64,000 bases of DNA from Lysobacter enzymogenes. Its GTDB lineage: Bacteria; Pseudomonadota; Gammaproteobacteria; Xanthomonadales; Xanthomonadaceae. The position numbers and the translations under genes were made by a program. Within the stretch, counting starts at the first letter, position 1. Each line of letters opens with the position of its first letter. Positions 40,526 through 49,500 of this stretch are shown piece after piece. The notes beneath the pieces were generated by a model. That model saw only the letters and a program-made list of their open reading frames with translations. It was not told the origin of the DNA and made no database searches. The stretch lies in contig NZ_CP067395.1 of NCBI RefSeq assembly GCF_017355525.1, positions 682,001 to 746,000 of the forward strand, given 5' to 3'.

Positions 40526-42346
40526 GTGACTCAATTGCGCGTGCTGTTGGCCTGTTCGCTGTTGCTCCTGCTGTCGCTGCTGTCGGCTCCGGCCGCGGCG
40601 GCCTCGTGGTGGGACGGCAAGTGGAACTACCGGGCCAAGATCGATCTCAACACCACCTCGACCGGCGCCGCGGCGACCGAGCCGGGCGGCCGCGCGCAAG
40701 TGCTGGTGCGCCTGCACTCGGGCAACTTCAACTTCGCCGACGCCAAGGAAGACGGCAGCGACGTGCGCTTCATCGCCGCCGACGACCGCACGCCGCTGAA
40801 GTACCACTTCGAGAAATACGACGGCCTGGTCGATCAGGTCGCGCTGGCGTGGGTCGACGTGCCCAAGCTCGACCCCAACGCGTCGGCGTCGGTCTACGTC
40901 TATTTCGGCAATCCCGAAGCGACGCCGGGCAGCGATCCGAAGGGCAGCTACGACGCCGACAGCATCGCGGTGTTCCACTTCGCCAACCAGGGCGCGGCCG
41001 GCAGCGACACCACCGCTTACGGCAACAACGCGCAGGCGCCGCTGACCCTGGCCGAGACCGCGCTGATCGGTTCGGGCCTGCAGCTCGACGGCAAGGCGCC
41101 GGTCAAGGTGCCGGCGTCGCCGTCGCTGAATCTCGCCGCCGCGCAGCCGCTGACCCTGAGCGCGTGGATCAAGCCGGCCGGCGCCAACGCCAGCGGCGTG
41201 ATCGCCTCGCTGCCGGGCGCGTTGACGGTGGGCATCGAACAAGGCGTGGTCTACGCCGAAAGCGCCGGCGTGCGCACCGCCGCCGGCGCGCCGCTGGTCG
41301 GCGAGGGCTGGGCGCACGTGGCCGCGCGCTTCGACGCCGGCAAGCTCGCGGTCTACGTCAACGGCGCGCCGGCCGGCGACGCCGCGGTGGCGCTGCCGGC
41401 CGCGGCCGCGGGCCTGCTGATCGGCGGCGAAGACGGCGCCGCGCGGCCGAACTTCATCGGCCAGATCGACGAACTGCAAGTGTCCAAGAGCGCGCGTGGG
41501 CTCGGCCTGATCCAGGTCGCCGCGCACAGCCAGGGCCTGGACGCCAAGCTGCTGACCTTCCAGCCGGTCGAGCAGCGTTCCGGCGACGGCGGCCACAACT
41601 ACTTCGGCATCTTGTTCAGCGCGCTGACCGTCGACGCCTGGATCGTGATCGTGATCCTCGGCTTCATGGCCGCGATCTCGTGGTGGGTGATGATCGGCAA
41701 GGGCCTGTTCGTCAGCGCCACCGCCAAGGCCAACGAGCGCTTCCTGCTGGCGTTCCGCAAGCAGGCCGGCGAGTACCCGCTGCACGACGCCTCGTGGGTG
41801 CGCGCGGCCGAGAACGGCGGGCCGTTGAACGGCGACAAGTCCAACCTCGCGCGCCTGCTCGCGATCGGCCTGGACGAGCTGCGCAACCGCGTCGCCGCCG
41901 GCGGCGGGCGTTCGGTGGTGCGGCCGCAGTCGATCGCCGCGATCCGCTCGGCGCTCGACGCCGCCGCGGTGCGCGAAGGCCAGCGCCTCAACAAGCTGAT
42001 GGTGCTGCTGACCATCGCGATTTCCGGCGGCCCGTTCCTCGGCCTGCTCGGCACCGTGGTCGGCGTGATGATCACCTTCGCCGCGGTCGCCGCGGCCGGC
42101 GACGTCAACATCAACGCGATCGCGCCCGGCATCGCCGCGGCGCTGCTGGCGACCGTCGCCGGCCTCGCCGTCGCGATCCCGGCGCTGTTCGGCTACAACT
42201 ACCTGCTGAGCCGCACCGAAGCCATCGGCGCGGACATGCAGGTGTTCGTCGACGAACTGGAAAAGCGCATCGCCGAGGATTACGCCGGCGACGCGCCGCT
42301 GCCGGCGCACGTCGCCCGCAGCGTGTCGACGGAGACGCTGCCGTGA
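40526..42346 (+). CDS. DUF2341-LamG-ExbB/TolQ fusion proton channel
   Basis: 606 residues. GTG start at 40526 with ggggaaa upstream. Order: signal peptide (1-27, SAPAAAASWW); DUF2341 domain about 28-140, opening WWDGKWNYRAKIDLN and including VDVPKLDPNASASVYVYFGN; LamG/concanavalin-like domain about 150-325 (FHFANQGAAGSDTTAYGNNA, LTLSAWIKPAG, FIGQIDELQVSKSARGL); then MotA/TolQ/ExbB: TM1 about 365-388 (VDAWIVIVILGFMAAISWWV), TM2 near 490-515 (GGPFLGLLGTVVGVMITF), TM3 near 535-560. The sugar-binding-type front lies in the periplasm. Its stop overlaps exbD (GTGA). It should form the stator of a TonB motor. Confidence 0.9.
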   Translation: MTQLRVLLACSLLLLLSLLSAPAAAASWWDGKWNYRAKIDLNTTSTGAAATEPGGRAQVLVRLHSGNFNFADAKEDGSDVRFIAADDRTPLKYHFEKYDGLVDQVALAWVDVPKLDPNASASVYVYFGNPEATPGSDPKGSYDADSIAVFHFANQGAAGSDTTAYGNNAQAPLTLAETALIGSGLQLDGKAPVKVPASPSLNLAAAQPLTLSAWIKPAGANASGVIASLPGALTVGIEQGVVYAESAGVRTAAGAPLVGEGWAHVAARFDAGKLAVYVNGAPAGDAAVALPAAAAGLLIGGEDGAARPNFIGQIDELQVSKSARGLGLIQVAAHSQGLDAKLLTFQPVEQRSGDGGHNYFGILFSALTVDAWIVIVILGFMAAISWWVMIGKGLFVSATAKANERFLLAFRKQAGEYPLHDASWVRAAENGGPLNGDKSNLARLLAIGLDELRNRVAAGGGRSVVRPQSIAAIRSALDAAAVREGQRLNKLMVLLTIAISGGPFLGLLGTVVGVMITFAAVAAAGDVNINAIAPGIAAALLATVAGLAVAIPALFGYNYLLSRTEAIGADMQVFVDELEKRIAEDYAGDAPLPAHVARSVSTETLP

Positions 42347-42747
42347 AGGTCCAGGGCAAGAAGCCGTACGACGACATCAACATCACGCCGATGCTGGACC
42401 TGGCGTACGTGCTGCTGGTGATCTTCATCATCATGTGCACCGCGGCGGTGCAGGGCATCAAGGTCGACCTGCCCAAGGCCAGCGCGTCGCAGCCGCTGTC
42501 GCAGCCCAAGACCAAGGTCATCGCGATCGACAACGCCGGCCAGGTCAGCATCGACGCGATCCCGGTCAGCATGAGCGAGCTGGAGCAGCAACTGCGCAAC
42601 GCGCTGGCCAACGACGCCGAGCTGCCGGTGATCCTGCGCGGCGACCGCGCCGTGCAGTACGACAAGGTCATGGCCGTGCTCGACCTGTGCAGCAAGCTCG
42701 GCATCTCCTCCATCGGCCTGGCCTCGCAGCGCCAGGGCCAGAGCTGA
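42343..42747 (+). CDS. exbD: ExbD/TolR biopolymer transport protein
   Basis: 134 residues. One membrane span near the N-terminus with the proton-carrying Asp in NITPMLDLAYVLLVIFIIM, then a periplasmic domain VQGIKVDLPKAS through PVILRGDRAVQYDKVMAVLD. GTG start lies in the stop of the ExbB-type gene; tonB follows after 9 bp. With ExbB it harvests the proton motive force for TonB. The DxxFxLLxFF-like motif is kept as D-x-A-Y-V-L-L-V-I-F. Confidence 0.93.
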   Translation: MKVQGKKPYDDINITPMLDLAYVLLVIFIIMCTAAVQGIKVDLPKASASQPLSQPKTKVIAIDNAGQVSIDAIPVSMSELEQQLRNALANDAELPVILRGDRAVQYDKVMAVLDLCSKLGISSIGLASQRQGQS

Positions 42748-42756
42748 GGCGCGGAC

Positions 42757-43425
42757 GTGTCGGAAACCTACGGCCGCGGTTCCTTTATGTCGCGCGCGCT
42801 CGGCGTGATCGGCGTCGTCGGCGTGCTCGCGGTGATGGCGTGGCTGGTGTGGTCGCTGATGCAGGGCGCTGGCCCGACGACCAAGCGCCAGCCGCCGCGC
42901 ATTACCCAGGTGATCCTGCCGCCGCCCCCTCCGCCGCCGCCGCCGCCGGAACCGGAAAAGACCACCGACGAGCCCAAGCCGGTGGAGAACACGCCGTTCG
43001 AATCGATCGAGCCGCCGAAGGAGGAATCGGCCGAGCCGCCCGGCGATCCGCTGACCGCCGACGCCGGCCCGGGCAACAACGAATTCGGCCTGCAGGCCGG
43101 CACCGGTGGCGGCGGCACCCGCATCGGCGGCGGCAACGGCGGCGGAAATCCGTACGCCGGCTACGCCGCGATGGTGCAGCGGACCGTGCAGCAGTACCTG
43201 CAGCAGGGCGAGAAGACCCGCAAGGGCCGCTACAGCGCCACGGTGGCGATGTGGCTGGCGCCGGACGGGACGATCCAGCGCTCGCAGGTGATCGCCGGCA
43301 CCGGCAAGCCCGAACTCGATGCGGCGATCGTCGCGGCGCTGCAGGGACGTTCCTTGCCGCAGGCGCCGCCGGCGGAAATGCCGCAACCGATCAATTTGCG
43401 CATCGGCGCGATCTCGCCGGGCTGA
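42757..43425 (+). CDS. tonB: TonB-type energy transducer
   Basis: 222 residues, short for TonB. GTG start at 42757. One membrane anchor at about 14-36 (LGVIGVVGVLAVMAWLVW), then a run of ten prolines and an acidic Pro-Glu-Lys stretch to about 90, a glycine-rich linker (GTGGGGTRIGGGNGGG), and a C-terminal TonB-like domain about 128-215 (YAAMVQRTVQQYLQQG, MWLAPDGTIQRSQVIAGTG, ELDAAIVAALQG). No TonB-dependent receptor gene is nearby; its outer-membrane partner is likely TpsB, the porin or the TpsA complex. Co-transcribed with exbB/exbD. Confidence 0.88.
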   Translation: MSETYGRGSFMSRALGVIGVVGVLAVMAWLVWSLMQGAGPTTKRQPPRITQVILPPPPPPPPPPEPEKTTDEPKPVENTPFESIEPPKEESAEPPGDPLTADAGPGNNEFGLQAGTGGGGTRIGGGNGGGNPYAGYAAMVQRTVQQYLQQGEKTRKGRYSATVAMWLAPDGTIQRSQVIAGTGKPELDAAIVAALQGRSLPQAPPAEMPQPINLRIGAISPG

Positions 43426-43469
43426 CCGCGGCGCGCCCGATACGACTTCAACTTCCAGGAAGGCCACGC

Positions 43470-45197
43470 ATGACCGCTACGACCCAACCGTTCCGCCGTC
43501 TCCGTCTCCACGCGCTGGCCGTGGCGCTGCTGTCGGCCTGCGCCGTGCCTGCGCTGGCGGCGCCGGTGGACGCGGCGAAGATCAGCCCGGAAGTGACGCT
43601 GAAACTGATCGACCTGCTGGTCGCCAAGGGCGTGCTGACGCGCGGCCAGGCCGACGATTTGATCGCCGAAGCCAAAGCCAGCGCCGCGTCCGCGCCCGCG
43701 ACCGCCGTCGCCGCGCAGCCGGCGTACCAGACCGTTCCGGGCGCCGTGGTCGTGCCGTACGTGCCCGAAGTGGTGCGCCAGCAGATCAAGGACGAACTGC
43801 GCGCCGAAGTGGTGCAGCAGGCCAAGAGCGAAGGCTGGGCGGCGCCGAACGCGCTGCCGGAGTGGACCCAGCGCATCAGCTTCTACGGCGACCTGCGCGC
43901 GCGCGCCGAGGACGTGCTCAACGACAAGGAGAACTACCGCGAGTTCCCCAACTTCGCCACGCTCAACAGCGGCAGCGGCTACGACATCGCCGACCCGGTC
44001 GGCAACCCGGTGCCGTACGTCAACACCACCAAGAACCGCGGCCGCATGCGCCTGCGCGCGCGGCTCGGCATGCACGCGCAGATCGCCGACTGGATCGAGG
44101 CCGATATGCGCCTGGCCACCGGCAGCGACCGCAGCCCGGTGTCGACCAACCAGAGCCTCGGCGCCGGCGGCAACCTGTCCAAGTATTCGCTGTGGCTGGA
44201 CCGCGCCTACATCCGGCTCAAGCCGACCAGCTGGCTCAGCGCCGACATCGGCCGCACGCCCAATCCGTTCTGGACCAGCGAACTGCTGTTCGACAACGAC
44301 CTCAACTTCGACGGCGTCGCCGCCCAGGCCAGCTTCCGCCACAGCCCGGACTTCAAGACCTTCGTCAACGTCGGCGCGTTCCCGGTGTTCAACACCGATT
44401 TCGATTTCGGCTCGACCCAGGAACTGGACAAGGAGTCCAGCCGCGACAAGTGGCTGTACGGCGCGCAGGCCGGGCTGGAGTGGGGCTTCGCCGATGCGAT
44501 GTCGCTGAAGCTCGGCCTGGGCTATTTCGAGTTCGACAAGCTCAACGGCCAGTTCTCCTCGCCGTGCCTGGCGCCGACCTCCAAGGACGTGTGCGATACC
44601 GATCTGTCGCGTCCGCAGTTCCAGCAGTTCGGCAACACTATGTTCGCGATCCGCAACATCGTGCCGGCGCAGGGCGCGCCGAACGGGCCGCAGTTGCAGT
44701 ACTTCGGTTACGCCAGCGAGTTCGGCGTGGCCAACCTGCACGCCGCGCTGGAGATCGCGCGCTTCGACCCGGTCAAGATCGTGCTCGAAGCCGACGTGGT
44801 CAAGAACACCAAGTACGACGCCAAGCGCATCCGCGCGCTCGGCCCGCTCAACAACTTCAAGCCGAATCTCGACCCGGCCGACACCCGCGCGGTCTTCGAC
44901 GGCGGCGACATGGGCTATTACCTGAACCTGCTGGTCGGCCAGCCGAAGATCGAAAAGGCCTGGGACTGGAACGCCAGCATCGGCTACAAGCGGGTCGAAT
45001 CCGACGCGGTGCCGGACGCGTTCACCGATTCGGACTTCCATCTGGGCGGCACCAACGCGCGCGGCTTCATCGTCGGCGGCTCGCTCGGCCTGGCCCGCAA
45101 CACCTGGCTGGGCCTGCGTTGGCTCAGCGCCAACGAGGTCACCGGCCAGCCGTATTCGGTCGATGTGGTCCAGCTCGATCTCAACACTCAGTTCTGA
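43470..45197 (+). CDS. Putative outer-membrane porin
   Basis: 575 residues, putative-porin family (PF16930 type). Signal peptide to about residue 30 (VPALAAPV). Mature N-terminus has an amphipathic helix (TLKLIDLLVAKGVLTRGQAD) and a short coil, then an antiparallel barrel with repeated W/Y-ended strands: FYGDLRARAEDV, GRMRLRARLGMHAQIADWIE, LWLDRAYIRLKPTSWLSADI, and the terminal VQLDLNTQF ending in Phe. RBS aggaagg lies 6 bases before the ATG. An extracellular loop has one Cys pair (SPCLAPTSKDVCD). It is 44 bp after tonB. Porins of this type occur with DUF3739 exoproteins, as I recall; role may be in secretion or surface docking. Confidence 0.85.
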   Translation: MTATTQPFRRLRLHALAVALLSACAVPALAAPVDAAKISPEVTLKLIDLLVAKGVLTRGQADDLIAEAKASAASAPATAVAAQPAYQTVPGAVVVPYVPEVVRQQIKDELRAEVVQQAKSEGWAAPNALPEWTQRISFYGDLRARAEDVLNDKENYREFPNFATLNSGSGYDIADPVGNPVPYVNTTKNRGRMRLRARLGMHAQIADWIEADMRLATGSDRSPVSTNQSLGAGGNLSKYSLWLDRAYIRLKPTSWLSADIGRTPNPFWTSELLFDNDLNFDGVAAQASFRHSPDFKTFVNVGAFPVFNTDFDFGSTQELDKESSRDKWLYGAQAGLEWGFADAMSLKLGLGYFEFDKLNGQFSSPCLAPTSKDVCDTDLSRPQFQQFGNTMFAIRNIVPAQGAPNGPQLQYFGYASEFGVANLHAALEIARFDPVKIVLEADVVKNTKYDAKRIRALGPLNNFKPNLDPADTRAVFDGGDMGYYLNLLVGQPKIEKAWDWNASIGYKRVESDAVPDAFTDSDFHLGGTNARGFIVGGSLGLARNTWLGLRWLSANEVTGQPYSVDVVQLDLNTQF

Positions 45198-45212
45198 CCG
45201 GGGACAACGCGC

Positions 45213-45890
45213 ATGAGCCTGCCGCTTCCTTCGATCCGCCACGCCGCGCTGCGCAGCGCGCCGCTGCTGGCCGCCCTGTGGTTCGCCGCCTCCGCCGCGC
45301 ACGCGCAGAGCGGCAACGAAACCCGCTTGCGCGATGCGCTGCGCGACACCGCTTCGCGCCTGCGCACGACCGAGGCCGCGCTGGCCCAGCAGCAGGCCGC
45401 CACCGCCGCGGCCGAGCGCGAGCGCGACGAACTCAAGAGCCGCGCGGCCAAGCCGGCGCCGGCCGCGGACGGCGCGCAACTGGCGGCGTTGCAGCAACGC
45501 CTCGGCCAGGCCTCGGCGTCGGCCGGGCAGGCGCGCGAGGAAGCGCTGAAGTGGCGCAGCGCGCAGGAGCAGGCGGCGCACAGCGCGCAGCAGAAGGAGC
45601 GCGAGCGCGCGGAGCTGGCGAAACGGCTCGACGCGGCGCAGGCCCGCGCGGCCGAATGCGCCGCCGGCAGCGAGGCCTTGTATCAGGCCGGGCGCGAACT
45701 GGCCCAGCTGTATCGCGATCCCGCCTATGCCAAGGGCAAGCGGGTGACCTTGCTCGGCTTCGGTCAGGTCGAACGCGAGAACCGCGCGCGCGAACTCGAG
45801 AACAAGCTCGAGGACGAACGCGCCAAGACCGCCCAGTGCGGCGCCGGCGACGCCGCCGCGCGCACCGCCGGCACGGCGTCGAACGGCTGA
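45213..45890 (+). CDS. Periplasmic coiled-coil protein
   Basis: 225 residues. Signal peptide 1-31 (ending AHAQS). Residues 35-150 are almost pure coiled coil rich in Ala, Gln, Glu and Arg (AALAQQQAATAAAERERDEL, ERERAELAKRLDAAQARAAE); one central Cys (AAECAAGSEALYQAGRELAQ), then YRDPAYAKGKRVTLLGFGQV, which looks conserved, and a last coil with a second Cys. It starts 15 bp after the porin. No known family. A spacer or chaperone for the long TpsA in the periplasm is a reasonable guess only. Confidence 0.75.
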   Translation: MSLPLPSIRHAALRSAPLLAALWFAASAAHAQSGNETRLRDALRDTASRLRTTEAALAQQQAATAAAERERDELKSRAAKPAPAADGAQLAALQQRLGQASASAGQAREEALKWRSAQEQAAHSAQQKERERAELAKRLDAAQARAAECAAGSEALYQAGRELAQLYRDPAYAKGKRVTLLGFGQVERENRARELENKLEDERAKTAQCGAGDAAARTAGTASNG

Positions 45891-45965
45891 TGCCTGCGCC
45901 GCGCGCCCGCGCTGTCGTCGCCCGCCGCGCGGTTTCGCGCGCGGCGGACGTTCGCGCGCGCGGCG

Positions 45966-46310
45966 TTGATGCTGGCGCTGTGCGGCGTCGTCGCGGCGCT
46001 GCCGGCGCAGCGGCGGATTCTGCCGGCCTCGCGACCGGCGCCGCCGCCGTGCGTGCAGGTGCGCATCGGCCACGACGAGGCCGGGCGCTGGGATTGCATC
46101 AATGCTGCGATCAAGACCGAAGTCGAAAAAACCGCGCCGGTGAACGCCGCCGATTCGCCGGGCGAGCGCCTGGCGCCGATCGGGCAGGGCCTGGCGGTGC
46201 CGGCGGCGACGCGGCAACGGCTCGGCGACCAGTACGGCAAGTCGATCGCGCCGCAACGGCCCGAACGCAGTTTTCCGACCACGCCGCTGGCGCGGCCGCC
46301 GGTGCGCTGA
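45966..46310 (+). CDS. Small membrane-anchored or secreted protein with a Cys pair
   Basis: 114 residues; start uncertain (TTG 45966 or ATG 45969, with the frame open back to the previous stop). Hydrophobic N-terminus (LMLALCGVVAALPAQ) suggests a signal or anchor. The short core PCVQVRIGHDEAGRWDCINA carries two cysteines and looks conserved; the rest is Pro/Arg-rich and ends PLARPPVR. I have an impression of similar small genes next to TPS exoproteins of this type in Pseudomonas, not checked. It ends 237 bp before tpsA. Confidence 0.6.
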   Translation: MMLALCGVVAALPAQRRILPASRPAPPPCVQVRIGHDEAGRWDCINAAIKTEVEKTAPVNAADSPGERLAPIGQGLAVPAATRQRLGDQYGKSIAPQRPERSFPTTPLARPPVR

Positions 46311-46547
46311 GATGCGCGCGCGTGCGGCCAACGACGGCGAGTACAGCGACACAGCGGCCGGCGCGTGCGCGCGGCCGCGCGTCGTGTTCTACCCGTACGT
46401 CCCGCATCGCAGTCCAGGCTTGCATCGCAGTCGCCGTAGCCCGGCCCGCGCGCTTCGCACCGCGCACGGGCGCCACCTCCCATCCCACTGCGTCGCCGCG
46501 CCGCGCGACGCCTCCGCGCCCACGCCGCCCGCGCAAAGGAAGCCGTC

Positions 46548-49500
46548 ATGACCCGCAAGCCCCTCGCCGGTAACGATTCTGGCCGTCCTTCGCCCGCGCG
46601 GCTGCGCCTGTTGGCGCTGAGCGCGGCGATCTCGCTGGCCCTGGTCGGCGGCGTCGCCCACGCCGATCCCAATCCGTTCGCGCGCCGCGGCGCCGACCCG
46701 GCCGCGCAGGCCGCGCGCAGCGTGCAGCAGCAGGGTCTGCAATCGGCGCAGGCGCAGCGCATGGCGCAGCGCTCGCTCGACGCGTTCGCCCAGGCCGCGC
46801 GCGTGCGCTCCGCGCTCGACGCCGCGCAGGTCGCCGCGCGCGCCGCGGCGGCAGCGTCGGCGGCGGCCAATCAAGTCCCCGACGGTCTGGTCCAGGGCGG
46901 GCTCAAGGTCGCCGCGGGCGTGCGCTTCGAACCCGGCGCCATCGCGGTCGAAGACCCGCGCCTCAACCAGTCCAAGCTGTGGCTCGGCGCCAAGGGCCCG
47001 ACCCAGAACAACGATGCCGGCGGCAACGTCACCGTCACCATCGAGCAGACCCAGAAAAAGGCGATCCTGAGCTGGGAAAGCTTCAACATCGGCCGCCGCA
47101 CCACGGTCTATTTCGACCAGCGCGGCGGCAACCAGAGCGGCGGCGGCAACGACTGGATCGCGCTGAACCGGGTCGACGATCCCAGCGGCCGGCCGAGCCA
47201 GATCTTCGGCCAGATCAAGGCCGAAGGCAGCGTGTACCTGCTCAACCGCAACGGCGTGGTGTTCGGCGGCACCAGCCAGGTCAATACGCGTTCGCTGCTG
47301 GCGTCGTCGCTCAATTTGTTCAGCAACGACATCGCCCAGAGCAACCGCATCTTCATCGGCGAAGGCGTGCGCCGGGCCAAGGCCGACGTGGCGGTGCTGA
47401 CTTCCGAGCTGGCCGAATTCGGCGGCGGCGCCGCGGCGCGGCCGCAGGCGTCCGGCGACATCCGCATCGACGCCGGCGCGCAGATCAAGACCGGTTCCGG
47501 CGGCTTCGCCCTGATCGCCGCGCCGAACCTCAGCAACGCCGGCAGCGTGATCGCCGAAGACGGCCACGCGCAGCTGGCCGCGGTGGTCGGCGCGTTCTCG
47601 ACCCCGGCGCCGGCCGGCGCCAGCAACGAACTGAGCCTGCGCTACAGCGGCGTGGCCCCGCAGGCGAGCGCGCCGAACGCCGGCTACGGGCGCCTGGACA
47701 ACACCGGCATCGTCGCCAGCAAGCGCGGCACGGTCACGCTGACCGGCTACGACCTGCATCAGGACGGCTATGTCGGCACGACCACGTCGGTCAGCCGGCC
47801 GGGACGGATCTCTATAGTGGCTGCCAACCATTCGCGTTCGGCCGGCGTCGACAAGCCGGCCGACCTCAGCGGCAGCACCGGCGGCAAGCTCAGCTTCGGC
47901 AGCGCTTCGGTCACCGCGATCCTGCCCGAGCGCGACGGCGAGACCACCACCTCGGCGGCGACCGCGGACAAGGCGTTCCAGGCGCCCAACGCGGTGCTGG
48001 CCGCGGCGCAGATGCGCCTGCAGGAAAACGCGCTGGTGCTGATGCCCGGCGCCAAGCTCGATCTGGTCGGCATGGAACCGCTGCGCGACGGCACCAGCAA
48101 GCCCGAGGTCGCGCGCATCCAGATCGACCGCGGCGCGCAGATCAACGTCGCCGGCCTGGCCGACGTGCTGCGGCCGATGTCCGACAACTTCATCACCATC
48201 GAACGCATCGGCGAGAACGAACTGGCCGACTCGCCGCTGCTGCGCGGCGGCGCGTTCTACCGCAAGAAGGTCGTGCTCGACGCGCGCGCGCGCGGCGTCA
48301 CCGACGACGGCCGCGCCTGGGTCGGCAGCCCGCTGTTCAACGCCGCCGGCTACGCCGACCAGCGTCCGCGCGGGATCGACCAATTGCTGGTCGACGGCGG
48401 CACCATCAACGTCAGCGTGCGCGAATTCGTCGCCCGCGGCGGCTCGGTGATCGACGTCAGCGGCGGCTTCCTGCATTACCAGGGCGGCATGGTCGAAACC
48501 CCGCGGGTCATCGGCGCGGACGGGCGCACCTATCGCCTGGCCGGGGCCGACCCGTCGCAGTCCTACCTCGGCTTCGCCGGCCAGTTCTCGCTCGACCACC
48601 AGCGCTGGAACGTGCGCGAGTATTTCTATTCGGCGTTCGCGCGTTCGGATCGTTACTACGAGTCCGACTACGTGCAGGGCGGCGACGGCGGCGAACTCAA
48701 CATCGTGCTGCGCCAGGACGCCGGCGCCGACGCGAGCCGGGTCGACACCGGGCTGGTGCTGGCCGGCGAGCTGCGCGCCAACGCCGAATCCGGCCGCGAC
48801 CAGCGCGAGCGCGGCACGCCGGCGCTCGGCGGCAAGCTCAGCGTGTCGGTCAGCGGCGCCGGTTATGGCCAGTGGACCTTGCAGAACGGCGCGGTGCCCG
48901 ACGTGGCCGCGGACTTCTCGATGCAGCAGCGCCTGACCCAGGGGCAGGGCGGCACGCTGTCGGCGCAGGCGTTGAACCAGGCCGGCTTCGGCACGGTCGA
49001 GCTCAGCGACAAGCTCTCGCGCATCGACGTGGCCGGCGACGCGCACCTGCAGGTCGACGCCGGCGGCCGCATCGCCCTGAGCGGCGCGCGGGTGAACGTG
49101 GCCGGCACCTTGCAAGCCGACTCGGGCGAGATCGCGCTCAGCGCGACCAGCGAAAACGATCCGAATCCCGAAGCCGGCGCGCGCCGCGGCATCACCGTGC
49201 AATCCGGCGGCCGCCTGCTCGCGCGCGGGCAGTGGGTCAACGACCGCGACCGCGTCGCCGACCAGCGCCAGGGCGGCGCGCACATCGACGCCGGCCGCAT
49301 CAGCCTCAGCGTCTCGGAATATCCGCTCTTGAACGGCGCCGGCGGCGGCCGCGACGCCAGCGGCTCGATCGTGCTCGACCCGGGCGCTTTGCTCGACGTG
49401 TCCGGCGGCGGCCGGATCCTGCCGAACGGCCAGCTCGCGGCCAAGGACGGCGTGCCGCTCGGCCGCGGCGGCGATATCGCCTTGAAGCTGTACCAGCCGC

